Source: Enterobacter vonholyi
Lineage (GTDB): Bacteria > Pseudomonadota > Gammaproteobacteria > Enterobacterales > Enterobacteriaceae
DNA length: 64,000 nucleotides
Direction of reading: 5' to 3'
Assembly (NCBI RefSeq): GCF_008364555.1
Contig: NZ_VTUC01000038.1
Span: 186,001 to 250,000, forward strand
Shown here: in pieces, positions 49,405-59,807 of the stretch
How positions within the stretch are numbered: the first letter of the stretch is position 1
Layout of the letters: the number at the start of each line of letters is the position of its first letter
Notes under the pieces: generated by a model
Seen by the model: only the letters and a program-made list of their open reading frames with translations
Databases searched by the model: none
Told to the model about the DNA's origin: nothing
Translations under genes and position numbers: made by a program

Positions 49405-50087
49405 TCTTCGAACTCTCCATAGGCTGACATCAAACTCAGCTCTCGCATTCCCTGTGAACTGTTTATCCAGGCGTACATATCTGCATTACTACGTAATGAA
49501 AGTCGTCGCATCGCACTGTTTTTCTGCGCACTGATGGTTTTATTGCTCTTCTTGAGCAATGTAGCGATTTGGTTGATCCCCCATCCTTTACCTAAAAGTC
49601 TCAGTACCTTGCGTTCGGAGTGCGTGAGAGCGATAAGATGTTCGTTTTCCTCCTCTGAACTTAGAGGTTCCGGGGTTAACAACATCTGGCTTACCCGCTC
49701 TGCGCGTTCTCGTCCTGCCCGTACAGCGTTAACTAAGCCTTCAATAGGTTCCATATCAGAAAGCAACGTACTTTCAGGGCGCACAAGTAACTCAACGGCA
49801 ATAGGGTTAAGTGGTCGCGAAACTAAAAAGATCCAGTGAATATCCCGGTATTGATTCATTAAACTGAAATACTCTTCGAGCGCGCCCCGAGGATTCCAGT
49901 ATTCGCCTGAAATGTCTGCAATGATGACGTCAGCGCGGCGTAACTGGAGCAGAGTTAACTCCTGCAATGAGCTGCAATAGGTCAATTCAAAATCGGGGAA
50001 ATTGCGAGTCATCACGCCCCCTAACCCGTTTTGCATCACAGGTATCCGGCTAATGATAACGCTATGCTTACCGTGCAATGACAACAT
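49350..50087 (-). CDS. yjjQ: LuxR-type regulator YjjQ
   Basis: A 245-residue LuxR-type regulator with the C-terminal helix-turn-helix [20 protein letters not shown] (about 155-215) nearly identical to E. coli YjjQ. YjjQ represses flagellar and other genes in E. coli. The MLSLHGKH start at 50087 has GGAGGGTCT directly upstream; the open frame to 50240 is upstream region. The unusually AT-rich upstream DNA fits H-NS silencing. Confidence 0.88.
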   Translation of the reverse strand: MLSLHGKHSVIISRIPVMQNGLGGVMTRNFPDFELTYCSSLQELTLLQLRRADVIIADISGEYWNPRGALEEYFSLMNQYRDIHWIFLVSRPLNPIAVELLVRPESTLLSDMEPIEGLVNAVRAGRERAERVSQMLLTPEPLSSEEENEHLIALTHSERKVLRLLGKGWGINQIATLLKKSNKTISAQKNSAMRRLSLRSNADMYAWINSSQGMRELSLMSAYGEFEEWKKPIQQAILPSSKIAR

Positions 50088-50496
50088 AGACCCTCCGTGT
50101 CCATTCTTCGTTTGATGAGTGACATTAAAACGCATCAACGTATGAGTATTTTTGTCCCTGATTGAAATGCAGGTTAATACAAGCAGAAGATGAGATGTAT
50201 TCTTAGTATAAGAAATGCCTAAACAGCAGTAATATCTCACAAAGCGAAACTAAATTTAATTGCAGTGCCATTAAAATAACTACAATATAAAATTAGAATA
50301 ACTAAATATAAATAACTTATCTTTCAATATTAATTATTCATGAAAATGATAAATTAATCCCAACCTCCTCCGCACTAAGGGGCGGCAACTGTTTGCATAA
50401 ACCTTGATCTGACCCACAGCAAGAGACACTGCACTTTGTGTTAAAAGTAATCGCTATGGGCCAACCGGCAACTTTCACCCTTTTTCAGGACAATAC
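50088..50496. other. AT-rich divergent region between yjjQ and yjjP
   Basis: A 409-base gap, strongly AT-rich from about 50240 to 50350. It presumably carries the silenced yjjQ-bglJ promoter and the yjjP promoter. No gene or RNA is seen. Confidence 0.55.
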
Positions 50497-51737
<1,241 letters not shown>

Positions 51738-51804
51738 TATTTGTGTTATTTCGCTGCCGTGGAGATAATCCTTCTGGTCCGTTTGGTGAAAATAAGGAAA
51801 GGAT

Positions 51805-52446
51805 GTGGCTAACCCTGGCAGCGAACACCCCGAGCACAGCGAAGAATCTAGCCTGAAAGAGAAAATCTTTCAGAGCGCCATCGCGCTTTTTGCCGAGTAT
51901 GGATTGAACGGTGCCCGCATGGAGCAGATCGCGGAGAAAGCGGGTACGACCAAACGCATGGTGGTTTACCATTTTAAGAATAAAGAGAACCTCTATCTCC
52001 TGGTCCTGGAACATGTTTACACTCAGATTCGCGCCAGTGAAAAAGCGCTAAGCCTGGCGGGAATGCCTCCCGTCGAAGCGCTGGTCAATCTGGTTGAAGC
52101 TACCTTTGACTATCATGCCGACCATCCGGATTACATCCGTATTATCTGCATGGAAAACATGCAGCGCGGCCGCTTTATGCAGCAGTCGAACTATCTTCGT
52201 CAGGTCAACCGTAGCGCGCTCGACCTGCTGGAGGGCATCCTGCACCGGGGCAAAGAAAAACAGCTATTCAGCCAGACCGTTGACGCCCGCGATCTTCACC
52301 GCCTGATAAGCAGCTTCAGCTTTCACTACGTTGCCAACAGCTACACCTTTACGCTGTTGTTTGAAGATGGCGCAGACGAACAGGCTCAGCGCGAGCACTA
52401 CCGCAAAATGGCCGTTCAGGTAGCGCTCCGTTACACCTGCCCATAA
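51805..52446 (+). CDS. TetR-family regulator
   Basis: A 213-residue TetR/AcrR repressor. The helix-turn-helix is at about residues 20-65 ([20 protein letters not shown] then [16 protein letters not shown]), followed by an all-helical ligand domain. It starts with GTG at 51805 after AAGGAAAGGAT. The ligand and targets are unknown; the neighbouring ohrR-ohr genes suggest, but do not prove, an oxidative or lipid stress role. Not present at this site in K-12. Confidence 0.85.
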   Translation: MANPGSEHPEHSEESSLKEKIFQSAIALFAEYGLNGARMEQIAEKAGTTKRMVVYHFKNKENLYLLVLEHVYTQIRASEKALSLAGMPPVEALVNLVEATFDYHADHPDYIRIICMENMQRGRFMQQSNYLRQVNRSALDLLEGILHRGKEKQLFSQTVDARDLHRLISSFSFHYVANSYTFTLLFEDGADEQAQREHYRKMAVQVALRYTCP

Positions 52447-52460
52447 AATTGCTTGCAATT
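52447..52460 (+). promoter_or_regulatory. Possible OhrR operator upstream of ohrR
   Basis: AATTGCTTGCAATT is a perfect inverted repeat (AATTGC/GCAATT, 2-base spacer) 28 bases before the preferred ohrR start codon. OhrR sites known elsewhere are AT-rich inverted repeats of this style. Confidence 0.5.
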
Positions 52461-52487
52461 AAATCGCACACTATCTATATTCATCTC

Positions 52488-52940
52488 ATGAACGCGAAAA
52501 CGAACGACGCAACCGCTGCGCTCAAGCTGGATAACCAGCTCTGCTTTGCTCTCTATTCGGCAAATCTGGCGCTTAATAAGCTGTACCGGCAGCTGCTGGC
52601 ACCGCTGAACCTGACTTACCCGCAATATCTGGTGATGCTGGTGCTGTGGGAGCAGGATGACATAACGGTGTCGGACATCGGCGAACGGCTGTTTCTGGAC
52701 TCTGCGACGCTGACGCCGCTGTTGAAGCGGCTGGAAAGTGCCGGCCTAATCAACCGTCACCGTTCGCGTAAAGACGAACGTCAGGTCGCCGTCACCCTGA
52801 GTGAAGCGGGACGTGAGCTCCAGCAGCAGGCATTGGGTATTCCCGATGCGGTTGGTTGCGCAGCGCAGTGTGATACTGACACCCTGCTGGCGCTCAAACA
52901 GCAGCTCGAACTTTTGCGACAACAGCTACACCGCGCGTAA
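52488..52940 (+). CDS. ohrR: MarR-family peroxide sensor OhrR
   Basis: A 150-residue MarR-type repressor with the OhrR hallmark [11 protein letters not shown]: the peroxide-sensing Cys19, and further cysteines C124 and C128 near the C-terminus, consistent with a two-cysteine OhrR. The winged helix contains [20 protein letters not shown]. Oxidation by organic hydroperoxide releases it from DNA and derepresses ohr. I prefer the ATG at 52488; the longer TTG start at 52449 would run through the operator-like palindrome. It sits directly before ohr. Confidence 0.87.
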   Translation: MNAKTNDATAALKLDNQLCFALYSANLALNKLYRQLLAPLNLTYPQYLVMLVLWEQDDITVSDIGERLFLDSATLTPLLKRLESAGLINRHRSRKDERQVAVTLSEAGRELQQQALGIPDAVGCAAQCDTDTLLALKQQLELLRQQLHRA

Positions 52941-52982
52941 CGCTATACTTTACGCGTTATTATTTACCCATATATATCGCAC

Positions 52983-52995
52983 GCTATTTAATAGC
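52983..52995 (+). promoter_or_regulatory. Palindrome upstream of ohr
   Basis: GCTATTTAATAGC is an inverted repeat (GCTATT/AATAGC, 1-base centre) 30 bases before the ohr start codon. It could be an OhrR or promoter-overlap site; its sequence differs from the palindrome upstream of ohrR. Confidence 0.4.
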
Positions 52996-53024
52996 ACATA
53001 TAAAAACAAGATGAGGAATCTGCC

Positions 53025-53453
53025 ATGTCTTTAGAAAAAGTTGTTTATACCGCCAAAGCAAAAGCCACCGGTGGCCGTGACGGCCGTGCCACCTCCTCCG
53101 ATGGCGTACTGGACGTCAAACTGGGTGTGCCAAAAGAGATGGGCGGCATGGGCGGAGAAGTGACTAACCCTGAGCAGCTGTTTGCTGCGGGCTACTCTGC
53201 CTGCTTCCTGGGCGCGATGAAGTTCGTGGCCGCACGCGACAAATTCACCCTGCCAAAAGATGCCTATATTGAAGGCGAAGTGGGGATTGGCCCGCTGCCA
53301 ACCGGTTTTGGTATCGAAGCAAAGCTGAACATCCATGTTGAAGGTATGGATCCTGCGGAAGCTAAAAAGCTGGTCGATGCGGCACACATTGTTTGCCCGT
53401 ACTCTAACGCGACCCGCGGCAACATCGACGTCACGCTGAACATCATTGCGTGA
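53025..53453 (+). CDS. ohr: Organic hydroperoxide resistance protein Ohr
   Basis: A 142-residue thiol peroxidase of the Ohr/OsmC family that reduces fatty-acid and other organic hydroperoxides using lipoylated proteins. Both active-site cysteines are visible: C60 in [10 protein letters not shown] and C124 in [25 protein letters not shown] precedes the ATG. It follows the MarR-type sensor OhrR. K-12 lacks ohr at this site. Confidence 0.95.
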   Translation: MSLEKVVYTAKAKATGGRDGRATSSDGVLDVKLGVPKEMGGMGGEVTNPEQLFAAGYSACFLGAMKFVAARDKFTLPKDAYIEGEVGIGPLPTGFGIEAKLNIHVEGMDPAEAKKLVDAAHIVCPYSNATRGNIDVTLNIIA

Positions 53454-53458
53454 TAACT

Positions 53459-53525
53459 GCCTGATGGCGCTGCGCTTATTCTGCCTACGACTGTAGCCCC
53501 GGTAAGCGCAGCGCTACCGGGGAAA
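53459..53525. repeat. REP-like element after ohr
   Basis: GCCTGATGGCGCTGCGCTTA... and CCCCGGTAAGCGCAGCGCTA followed by CCGGGG form a REP-type pair with a central palindrome between ohr and dnaT. Confidence 0.65.
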
Positions 53526-53601
53526 TCCCCTCCTTCCCTTTCCCCTCTCTGTGCTACCATAAGCCCATATCACGCCCGTAGTAATCAGTAGAGTAAGCGT
53601 T

Positions 53602-54141
53602 ATGTCCTCCAGAATTCTGACCACCAGCATTGCTGGCATTGATGCCTTTATGCGCGACCCACGCGGTGTGTTGACCCACGCCGAAGGCGGCACGGTAGCC
53701 GTTTTTGCCGACAACGCGCCGGCGTTCTACGCAATCACGCCGGAACGCCTGGCACAGCTTCTGGAGATTGAAGCGCAACTGTCACGCCCGGCGAGCGATG
53801 TCACGCTGGACAACCAGTTCTTTGATGAACCGGTCAACGTTCCCGTGACCGTTCCAATGGGAAAATTTGCCCTGTACGCGGGCTGGCAGCCGGATGCGGA
53901 TTTTCAGCGGCAGGCCGCGCTGTGGGGGATTGCGTTAACCCAACCGGCCACCGCGGAAGAGCTTGCCGCGTTTACTGCCTGGTGGCAGGCGGAAGGTAAA
54001 GTCTTCACCCATATTCAGTGGCAGCAAAAGCTCGCGCGTCATCTTCAAATCACCCGCGCTGGTAATGGTGGAAAGGCAAAATCTGACATTAACGAAATAG
54101 CCAAACCTAACTATACCGTTCCAAAAGGTTTTAGAGGTTGA
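53602..54141 (+). CDS. dnaT: Primosomal protein DnaT (protein i)
   Basis: A 179-residue primosome component that helps load DnaB after PriA-dependent restart at stalled forks. The N-terminal [20 protein letters not shown] and the C-terminal domain [20 protein letters not shown] match E. coli DnaT. The last 30 residues or so (from about 54050) are encoded by DNA that looks more AT-rich and diverges from K-12 ([19 protein letters not shown]). dnaC follows one base later. Confidence 0.94.
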   Translation: MSSRILTTSIAGIDAFMRDPRGVLTHAEGGTVAVFADNAPAFYAITPERLAQLLEIEAQLSRPASDVTLDNQFFDEPVNVPVTVPMGKFALYAGWQPDADFQRQAALWGIALTQPATAEELAAFTAWWQAEGKVFTHIQWQQKLARHLQITRAGNGGKAKSDINEIAKPNYTVPKGFRG

Positions 54142-54142
54142 A

Positions 54143-54871
54143 ATGAAAAACGTTAGCAGTCTGATGAATAGGTTGAAAAAAATCATACCTGAAGGCATTG
54201 AGCCTCGCTTTAAAAACAGTGAGGAGTTGATGGCCTGGCAGCAAGAAGAAGGGCGAAAGCGTTCTGAATTTATTGCTCGCGAAAATATTGCCAAAAGCAT
54301 GGAACGATCCTTTGGTCGTTCAGGAATAAGAACCTTACACCAGGGGTGTTCGTTCGAAAATTACAAGGCCAATACGACAAATCAAAAAATTGTCAGAGAA
54401 AAAGCGCGCTTGTATGCCGTTGATTTTGATAAATCGATGGGCGGGTTCATTTTTTGTGGTAATCCTGGTACTGGTAAAAACCATTTGGCCGCCGCCATAT
54501 GTAACGATCTCCTGCGGCGAGGTAAAACGGTTCTTATAATTACCGTGGCAGATATCATGTCTTCCATGCGCGAAACCTTCAATGGCACATCAGCAGATTC
54601 AGAAGAAAAGCTGATTGATAAATTAAGCTCTGTTGACTTGCTTGTGATTGATGAAATTGGTGTTCAGAATGAATCGCGTTATGAGAAGGTTATCATCAAC
54701 CAAATTATCGACAGAAGAACATCTTCTCGCCGGCCTACTGGGCTCCTGAGCAATCTTGATGAAGCAGGTTTGAACAAACAACTCGGAGAGAGGGTAATGG
54801 ACAGAATGAAATTAGGCGGTACGCTTTGGTTGAACTTTGATTGGGAAAGTTACCGAGAGAATGTGAGATAA
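54143..54871 (+). CDS. dnaC: DNA helicase loader DnaC (divergent, AT-rich)
   Basis: A 242-residue AAA+ loader that places the DnaB helicase at oriC and at restart forks. Walker A GNPGTGKNH is at 106-114 (the GKN form seen in E. coli DnaC), Walker B LLVIDE at 166-171. The N-terminal DnaB-interacting region and the C-terminus differ noticeably from E. coli, the Ser/Thr-rich loop near 150 differs, and the protein ends NVR instead of the longer K-12 tail. Base composition is visibly lower in GC than dnaT, yjjA or opgB, suggesting replacement by a foreign allele. Confidence 0.93.
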   Translation: MKNVSSLMNRLKKIIPEGIEPRFKNSEELMAWQQEEGRKRSEFIARENIAKSMERSFGRSGIRTLHQGCSFENYKANTTNQKIVREKARLYAVDFDKSMGGFIFCGNPGTGKNHLAAAICNDLLRRGKTVLIITVADIMSSMRETFNGTSADSEEKLIDKLSSVDLLVIDEIGVQNESRYEKVIINQIIDRRTSSRRPTGLLSNLDEAGLNKQLGERVMDRMKLGGTLWLNFDWESYRENVR

Positions 54872-54875
54872 CGTA

Positions 54876-55358
54876 ATGACAAAAAGTCTTTTTGCAGTTT
54901 TAGTCTTCGCCCCACTCATACTGACATGTATGGCGCAAGCGGCGTCCTGGCAGGAGTCCCTGTCAAGCGCAGCAAATGAGCTGACCAAAGAGAGCAGCAG
55001 CTCTCAGGGTGGACTCTCCGCCTCTTCTCTTACCAGCCTGCTGGGCAACAGCTCCCAGAGTCTGAGTGCGGGCACGATGAACAACGCGGCGGGGATTCTG
55101 GAATATTGCGCGAAGCAAAAGCTGGCCTCCGTGACCGATGCGCAAAACGTGAAAAACCAGGTGTTGGGTAAACTGGGTCTGGATACCCAGGAGCAAAAAG
55201 CGAACACCAACTATATGGACGGCATTCAGGGCCTGCTTAACGCACAAAATGGGCAGCAGCTGAATCTGAGCACCCTCGGCAACTCTTCTCTGGCAAAACA
55301 GGTGAAAACCAAAGCCTGCGATCTGGTGCTGAAACAAGGCGTTAATTTCATCTCCTGA
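54876..55358 (+). CDS. yjjA: Secreted DUF2501 protein YjjA
   Basis: A 160-residue protein with a signal peptide (cleavage after QAA, near residue 23) and a Ser/Gln/Asn-rich mature part containing two cysteines (ILEYCAKQKLAS and TKACDLVLKQ). It belongs to the DUF2501 family of unknown function. It follows dnaC by four bases, in the dnaT-dnaC-yjjA order of K-12. Confidence 0.9.
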   Translation: MTKSLFAVLVFAPLILTCMAQAASWQESLSSAANELTKESSSSQGGLSASSLTSLLGNSSQSLSAGTMNNAAGILEYCAKQKLASVTDAQNVKNQVLGKLGLDTQEQKANTNYMDGIQGLLNAQNGQQLNLSTLGNSSLAKQVKTKACDLVLKQGVNFIS

Positions 55359-55622
55359 TCCATCCCATTTTCTGCCACAACACGCCGCGTTTAATGCGAT
55401 AGTCTTGCAGCGCGGCGCTAAATGAGCGTTTTCCCCACCTGCCACCGCCTCAGCGTCCGTTTGTCAGGATGTGCACATCTTCATAAAAACGATTTTCTAA
55501 ACCAAATCCTAACAACAGCACACTTTCGTGACACTAAAATTGCAGCTTAGCGACATCGCAATTACATTGTATGACCCAAAAAATAAACAGTTAGCCAGCG
55601 AATTATCTGGCGTCACGAGGAT
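55359..55622. other. opgB upstream region
   Basis: A 264-base gap. I see no gene; an open frame at 55528 overlaps opgB out of frame and has no ribosome binding site. The gap presumably holds the opgB promoter. Confidence 0.5.
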
Positions 55623-57920
55623 ATGCTGTTGTCTGAATTCATATCTCTTATCCTTTTTCTGGCTTCTGTCGGCGTTTACGCGTGGAAAGCCGGCCGTAAC
55701 ACCTGGTGGTTTATCGCCACGCTAGTGGTGCTCGGCATTTTTATTATTTTAAACATTACCTTATACGCCAGCGATTACTTTACCGGTGACGGTATTAACG
55801 ATGCGGTACTCTACACGCTGACGAACAGCCTGACGGGCGCGGGTGTGGGCAAGTACATTCTGCCGGGGCTGGGCCTTATCGTCGCGCTGGTGACGATATT
55901 TGGCGCACTGGCCTGGGTGCTGCGTCGACGTCGCCATCATCCGCACCATCATGGCTACAGCCTGCTGGCGTTATTCCTGGCGCTGGCCTCCGTCGACGCC
56001 AGCCCGGCATTCCATCAGATCACCGAGCTGGTGAAATCGCAGTCGCGCGACGGCGATCCGGATTTCGTGGCTTACTACAAAGAACCGTCGAAAACGATCG
56101 CCAACCCGAAGCTCAACCTGGTCTATATCTACGGTGAAAGCCTGGAACGCACGTACTTTGATAACGATGCATTCCCGGAGCTGACGCCGGACCTGGGTGC
56201 GCTGAAAAATGAAGGGCTCGATTTCAGCCACACCATGCAGTTGCCCGGTACGGATTATACGATTGCCGGGATGGTTGCCTCCCAGTGCGGTATTCCGCTG
56301 TTCGCGCCTTTTGAAGGTAACGCCTCAGCCTCCATGTCGACCTTCTTCCCGCAGAATATTTGCCTCGGCGATATCCTGAAAAATTCCGGCTACGAAAACT
56401 ATTTTGTGCAGGGGGCAAACCTGCGCTTTGCCGGAAAAGATGTGTTCCTGAAATCCCACGGTTTTGACCACCTGTATGGCTCAGAAGAGTTAAAAACGAC
56501 GGTTGCCGATCCGAGTTACCGCAACGACTGGGGCTTCTATGACGATACGGTACTCGACGAAACCTGGAAGAAATTCGAGGAGCTGTCCCGTGCGGGCAAG
56601 CGTTTCTCTCTCTTCGCGCTGACGGTGGACACACATCATCCGGACGGATTTGTCTCACGCAGCTGCAAACGCAAAAGCTATGACGTGAACGGCAAAAGCA
56701 ACAAATCTTTCAGCGCCGTCACCTGCAGTCAGGAACACATTGCCGCGCTGGTCGAGAAAATCAAAGCCTCGCCCTGGTTTAAAAACACCGTCATCGTCGT
56801 TTCGTCTGACCATCTGGCGATGAAAAACAGCGCGTGGGATCAGCTCAATAAGCAGGATCGCAGCAACCTGTTCTTCGTGCTGCGCGGTGACCAGCCGCAG
56901 CAGGAGGTGATCGCCACCAAACGCAATTCCATGGATAACGGCGCAACCGTGCTGGACATTCTGGGCGGCGACAACTTTATTGGCCTTGGTCGCAGCACGC
57001 TGTCGGGGCAGTCCCTGTCGGAAGTGTTCCTCAACATGAAGGATAAAATCCTCGCCTGGAAGCCAGACATTATCCGCCTGTGGAACTTCCCGAAAGAGAT
57101 GAAGGACTTCACCGTCGATCGGGATAAAAACACGATTGCCTTCTCGGGCAGCAGCTTCCGTCTGCCGCTGCTGGTGCGCGTGTCGGAAGGGCGCGTTGAG
57201 CCGCTGCCGGAAAGCGAATATTCCGCGCCGCTGCGCTATCAGCTGGCCGATTTCGCGCCACGCGATAATTTTGTCTGGGTCGACCGATGCTACAAAATGG
57301 GCCAGCTCTGGTCGCAGCCGCTGGCGCTTTCTACCGACTGGTGCGTCTCTCAGGGTCAGCTCGGCGGGGAGCAAACCGTGCAGCACGTGGATAAGGCGCA
57401 GTGGAAGGGCAAAACCGCGTTCAACGATACGGTGATTGATACCGCGCGCTATCAGCACAACATCGACATGCTGAAAATTAGCGATAACGATATTCGCTAC
57501 AAAGCGGATAGCTTTATCTTTAACGTGGCCGGCGCACCGGAAGAAGTGAAGCAGTTTAGCGGCATCTCGCGTCCGGAGTCCTGGGGGCGCTGGTCCAACG
57601 CGCAGCTGGGCAATGAGGTGAAAATTGAATACGCCCATCCGCTGCCGGAACAGTTCGACCTGGTGATCACCGCCAGAGCGTATGGCCCCAATGCTAACAA
57701 GCCCGTACCCGTGCGCGTGGGGGATCGGGAGCAGACGTTAACGCTTGGATACGACGTGAGCACGCACACGCTACATTTTGAGAATCCTTCGCGCAGCGAT
57801 ACCCTGGTGATCGTGCCACCGGACCCGCAGTCCACGAATGAGGGAAATATCCTTGGGCATTCACCGCGCGAGATCGGAATTGGCATGGTCGAAATCAAAA
57901 TCATCAGCAAAGCGGGTTAA
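55623..57920 (+). CDS. opgB: Phosphoglycerol transferase I (OpgB/MdoB)
   Basis: A 765-residue inner-membrane enzyme that transfers sn-1-phosphoglycerol from phosphatidylglycerol to osmoregulated periplasmic glucans. Three or four N-terminal helices are followed by an LtaS-like sulfatase-fold domain: [12 protein letters not shown] (metal site), [19 protein letters not shown] (nucleophile Thr region), [11 protein letters not shown] (metal-binding DH). The C-terminal domain of about 250 residues is as in E. coli. CACGAGGAT precedes the ATG. Confidence 0.95.
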   Translation: MLLSEFISLILFLASVGVYAWKAGRNTWWFIATLVVLGIFIILNITLYASDYFTGDGINDAVLYTLTNSLTGAGVGKYILPGLGLIVALVTIFGALAWVLRRRRHHPHHHGYSLLALFLALASVDASPAFHQITELVKSQSRDGDPDFVAYYKEPSKTIANPKLNLVYIYGESLERTYFDNDAFPELTPDLGALKNEGLDFSHTMQLPGTDYTIAGMVASQCGIPLFAPFEGNASASMSTFFPQNICLGDILKNSGYENYFVQGANLRFAGKDVFLKSHGFDHLYGSEELKTTVADPSYRNDWGFYDDTVLDETWKKFEELSRAGKRFSLFALTVDTHHPDGFVSRSCKRKSYDVNGKSNKSFSAVTCSQEHIAALVEKIKASPWFKNTVIVVSSDHLAMKNSAWDQLNKQDRSNLFFVLRGDQPQQEVIATKRNSMDNGATVLDILGGDNFIGLGRSTLSGQSLSEVFLNMKDKILAWKPDIIRLWNFPKEMKDFTVDRDKNTIAFSGSSFRLPLLVRVSEGRVEPLPESEYSAPLRYQLADFAPRDNFVWVDRCYKMGQLWSQPLALSTDWCVSQGQLGGEQTVQHVDKAQWKGKTAFNDTVIDTARYQHNIDMLKISDNDIRYKADSFIFNVAGAPEEVKQFSGISRPESWGRWSNAQLGNEVKIEYAHPLPEQFDLVITARAYGPNANKPVPVRVGDREQTLTLGYDVSTHTLHFENPSRSDTLVIVPPDPQSTNEGNILGHSPREIGIGMVEIKIISKAG

Positions 57921-57929
57921 TGCGCGTTG

Positions 57930-57952
57930 CGCCCGGCATTCTGTCGGGCGCT
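57930..57952 (+). terminator. Possible opgB terminator
   Basis: GCGCCCG and CGGGCGC (57930-57936 and 57946-57952) form a 7-bp stem with a 9-base loop just after opgB. The T-tail is poor, so it may be only a stabilising hairpin. Confidence 0.5.
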
Positions 57953-58100
57953 TATGAAAATAAATAATCCTTTATAATCCTTATAAATTAGATAAAAACA
58001 CTTTATATAAGCCATTTTTATCTATAAATATCCCGCCAAAAACCAAATCAATAAAATGTGCAGCTCCTGAAATCACCACGGAGCGTTACGCACTTTTATC

Positions 58101-58739
58101 ATGCTAACCGGCTATAAGTTCGAATCCATCCGGGCCCTGCGCAGCGAAAATGTGATTGCCTGGGAGGTATTGTCCACGGCAAAGCCACACGTCGATCTTG
58201 AAGATTACTTTGGCTCGATGTCCTCGACGCAGCGTAAGGCGCACTTCTTTGCGCAGCTTCGTCATGCCATGTTTTGCGAAGAGGGCGACAAGTATTACCT
58301 CAATGCGACATCGGATTTACTGCTGGAAACGGACTTCCTCGACAGGCTCAAAGAAGAAACACCCTGCCCGGAGAGACTTGCTATCGAGGTCACCGATCTC
58401 CATACGATGGTACAACTCGACGATACGCAAAGCCGGGCGCTGCGGAAATGCATCGCAACGCTACATCAGTGGGGAATAGAAGTGTGGGCAGACGATGTTT
58501 GCGAAGACCTTCTTCCCGAACTTTTGACCAGCCAGATCCGCTTCTGCGGCATCAAAATTGACAAACATACCTTCTGGAACGGACGGACCGAGCAGGCAAA
58601 GTTTCTGCATCTCACCCGCCAGTGCAAGCGCGTCGCCAGCAAGGTACTGATCGAAGGCATCGAAACCGCGGGTGATTTCGCGCTGGCCCGCGCCAGCGCG
58701 GCCGATTACGGCCAGGGCTATCTGTGGGGTAGAAAATGA
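58101..58739 (+). CDS. EAL-domain protein (c-di-GMP phosphodiesterase-like)
   Basis: A 212-residue single EAL domain. Most metal and substrate residues appear: E in EVLST (EAL replaced by EVL), N in LNATSD, E in AIEVTD, DD in WADDVCED, K in GIKIDK, E in IEGIET and Q in GQGYLWG. Loop 6 (normally DDFGTGYS) is degenerate (DDVCED), so catalysis is uncertain and the protein may be a c-di-GMP sensor. The gene overlaps the LuxR gene by four bases and sits before a fimbrial operon, as MrkJ does for mrk fimbriae in Klebsiella. Confidence 0.85.
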   Translation: MLTGYKFESIRALRSENVIAWEVLSTAKPHVDLEDYFGSMSSTQRKAHFFAQLRHAMFCEEGDKYYLNATSDLLLETDFLDRLKEETPCPERLAIEVTDLHTMVQLDDTQSRALRKCIATLHQWGIEVWADDVCEDLLPELLTSQIRFCGIKIDKHTFWNGRTEQAKFLHLTRQCKRVASKVLIEGIETAGDFALARASAADYGQGYLWGRK

Positions 58740-59278
58740 CCCCTTTCATTCTGAATGCTGGTTATCAGGTTATCGTTCTGAGCGGGAATACGTTTTTATG
58801 GCTTGGCCTCACTTCGCTGATCTCGACGGCCGTTACCCCTCGCCCGGAGATGTATTGGATCCATGACGTTAATCCGGAAGGGCTTTTGCGCCTGCAGGAA
58901 CGGCTACTCAATACACACGTTGGAGAGAACTGGCTGGTATTTACGGATGCAGCGCGGGTCTGCGACGTTCACGCCTTCCTGCGCAACGAGCGGGTCCGAG
59001 TGGTCGCGGACAACCTCTCTTTTGCGCAGCTAAGCCACTGTTTTAGCGACACGACATTCGCCTTCGAAAACGCCGCCATGCTCTCGTATCAGGAGAGACG
59101 GGTTTGCATGTTGCTCCATAAAGGATTCAGTCCGGTTCGCATCGCAAAAATCATGAATAAGTCCCCTAAAACGATCTACACCCACAAGCGTAACGCGATG
59201 AACAAATTTTGCTGCCACAGCCTGGCGGAATTCCATCGAAAACTCTGCCTGCTGAACGCTCAGTCATTCGCTTTGTAA
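58736..59278 (+). CDS. LuxR-type transcriptional regulator
   Basis: A 180-residue protein with a divergent N-terminal part and a C-terminal LuxR/FixJ helix-turn-helix (about 115-165: LSYQERRVCMLLHKGFSPVR then IAKIMNKSPKTIYTHKRNAM). There is no phospho-acceptor motif that I can identify. Its ATG overlaps the EAL stop, so it is coupled, and it lies 32 bases before the fimbrial subunit gene; control of that operon is the obvious inference. Confidence 0.85.
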   Translation: MTPFILNAGYQVIVLSGNTFLWLGLTSLISTAVTPRPEMYWIHDVNPEGLLRLQERLLNTHVGENWLVFTDAARVCDVHAFLRNERVRVVADNLSFAQLSHCFSDTTFAFENAAMLSYQERRVCMLLHKGFSPVRIAKIMNKSPKTIYTHKRNAMNKFCCHSLAEFHRKLCLLNAQSFAL

Positions 59279-59310
59279 TTCCACTGTTACTCACGTCAGG
59301 AAATAAAATC

Positions 59311-59805
59311 ATGAAAATTTTTCCCACCGTTGCATGTTGTTCCGTTCTCCTGCTTCCTGCTGCTGCGATCGCCGCAGACAGTAGCGCAAGCGCGACGATG
59401 CACGTATCACTTGAGGTCGTAAAGTCATGCACCCTAAAAGCCAACGACCTCAACTTCTCACGTCACGGCTCCGATGAGTCGAGCGAAATCCAGGCCAAAA
59501 CGCAGGTCGATATCGTCTGTACCAACGGTACGCCTTTCACCCTCACCGCCACCAGCAACGACGGGGAAAATGGAACCTTCTGGCTGAAGCCGGAGAACGG
59601 CGAAACGGGCGCACAGAAGATTGCGTGGAAACTCTTTGCCGACGAAGGCAAACAGACGCAAATCACCGGCACGAATGGCCTGGACGATACCGGCAACGGT
59701 GCGGAACAGGAGGAAACCCTGTATGGCGTCATTGAAGCCGGGGCGCTGACAACCGCCCAGGCAGGTACCTACAGCGACGATATCACGTTAAAACTGGAGT
59801 ACTGA
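59311..59805 (+). CDS. Csu-type fimbrial major subunit (spore coat U domain)
   Basis: A 164-residue secreted protein. The signal peptide ends near AIAA (residue 22), and the mature chain is a spore-coat-U domain (SCPU) with paired cysteines (KSCTLKANDLNF and VDIVCTNGTPF), the pattern of Csu and sigma-fimbria pilins, and the C-terminal beta motif DDITLKLEY. The MKIFPT start at 59311 has CAGGAAATAAAATC upstream; the ATG 34 codons earlier is inside the LuxR gene. First structural gene of the operon. Confidence 0.85.
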   Translation: MKIFPTVACCSVLLLPAAAIAADSSASATMHVSLEVVKSCTLKANDLNFSRHGSDESSEIQAKTQVDIVCTNGTPFTLTATSNDGENGTFWLKPENGETGAQKIAWKLFADEGKQTQITGTNGLDDTGNGAEQEETLYGVIEAGALTTAQAGTYSDDITLKLEY

Positions 59806-59807
59806 TC

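Noticed and set aside
55528..55725. 65-codon ORF upstream of opgB
   Set aside because: It overlaps opgB out of frame, has no ribosome binding site and no family resemblance.
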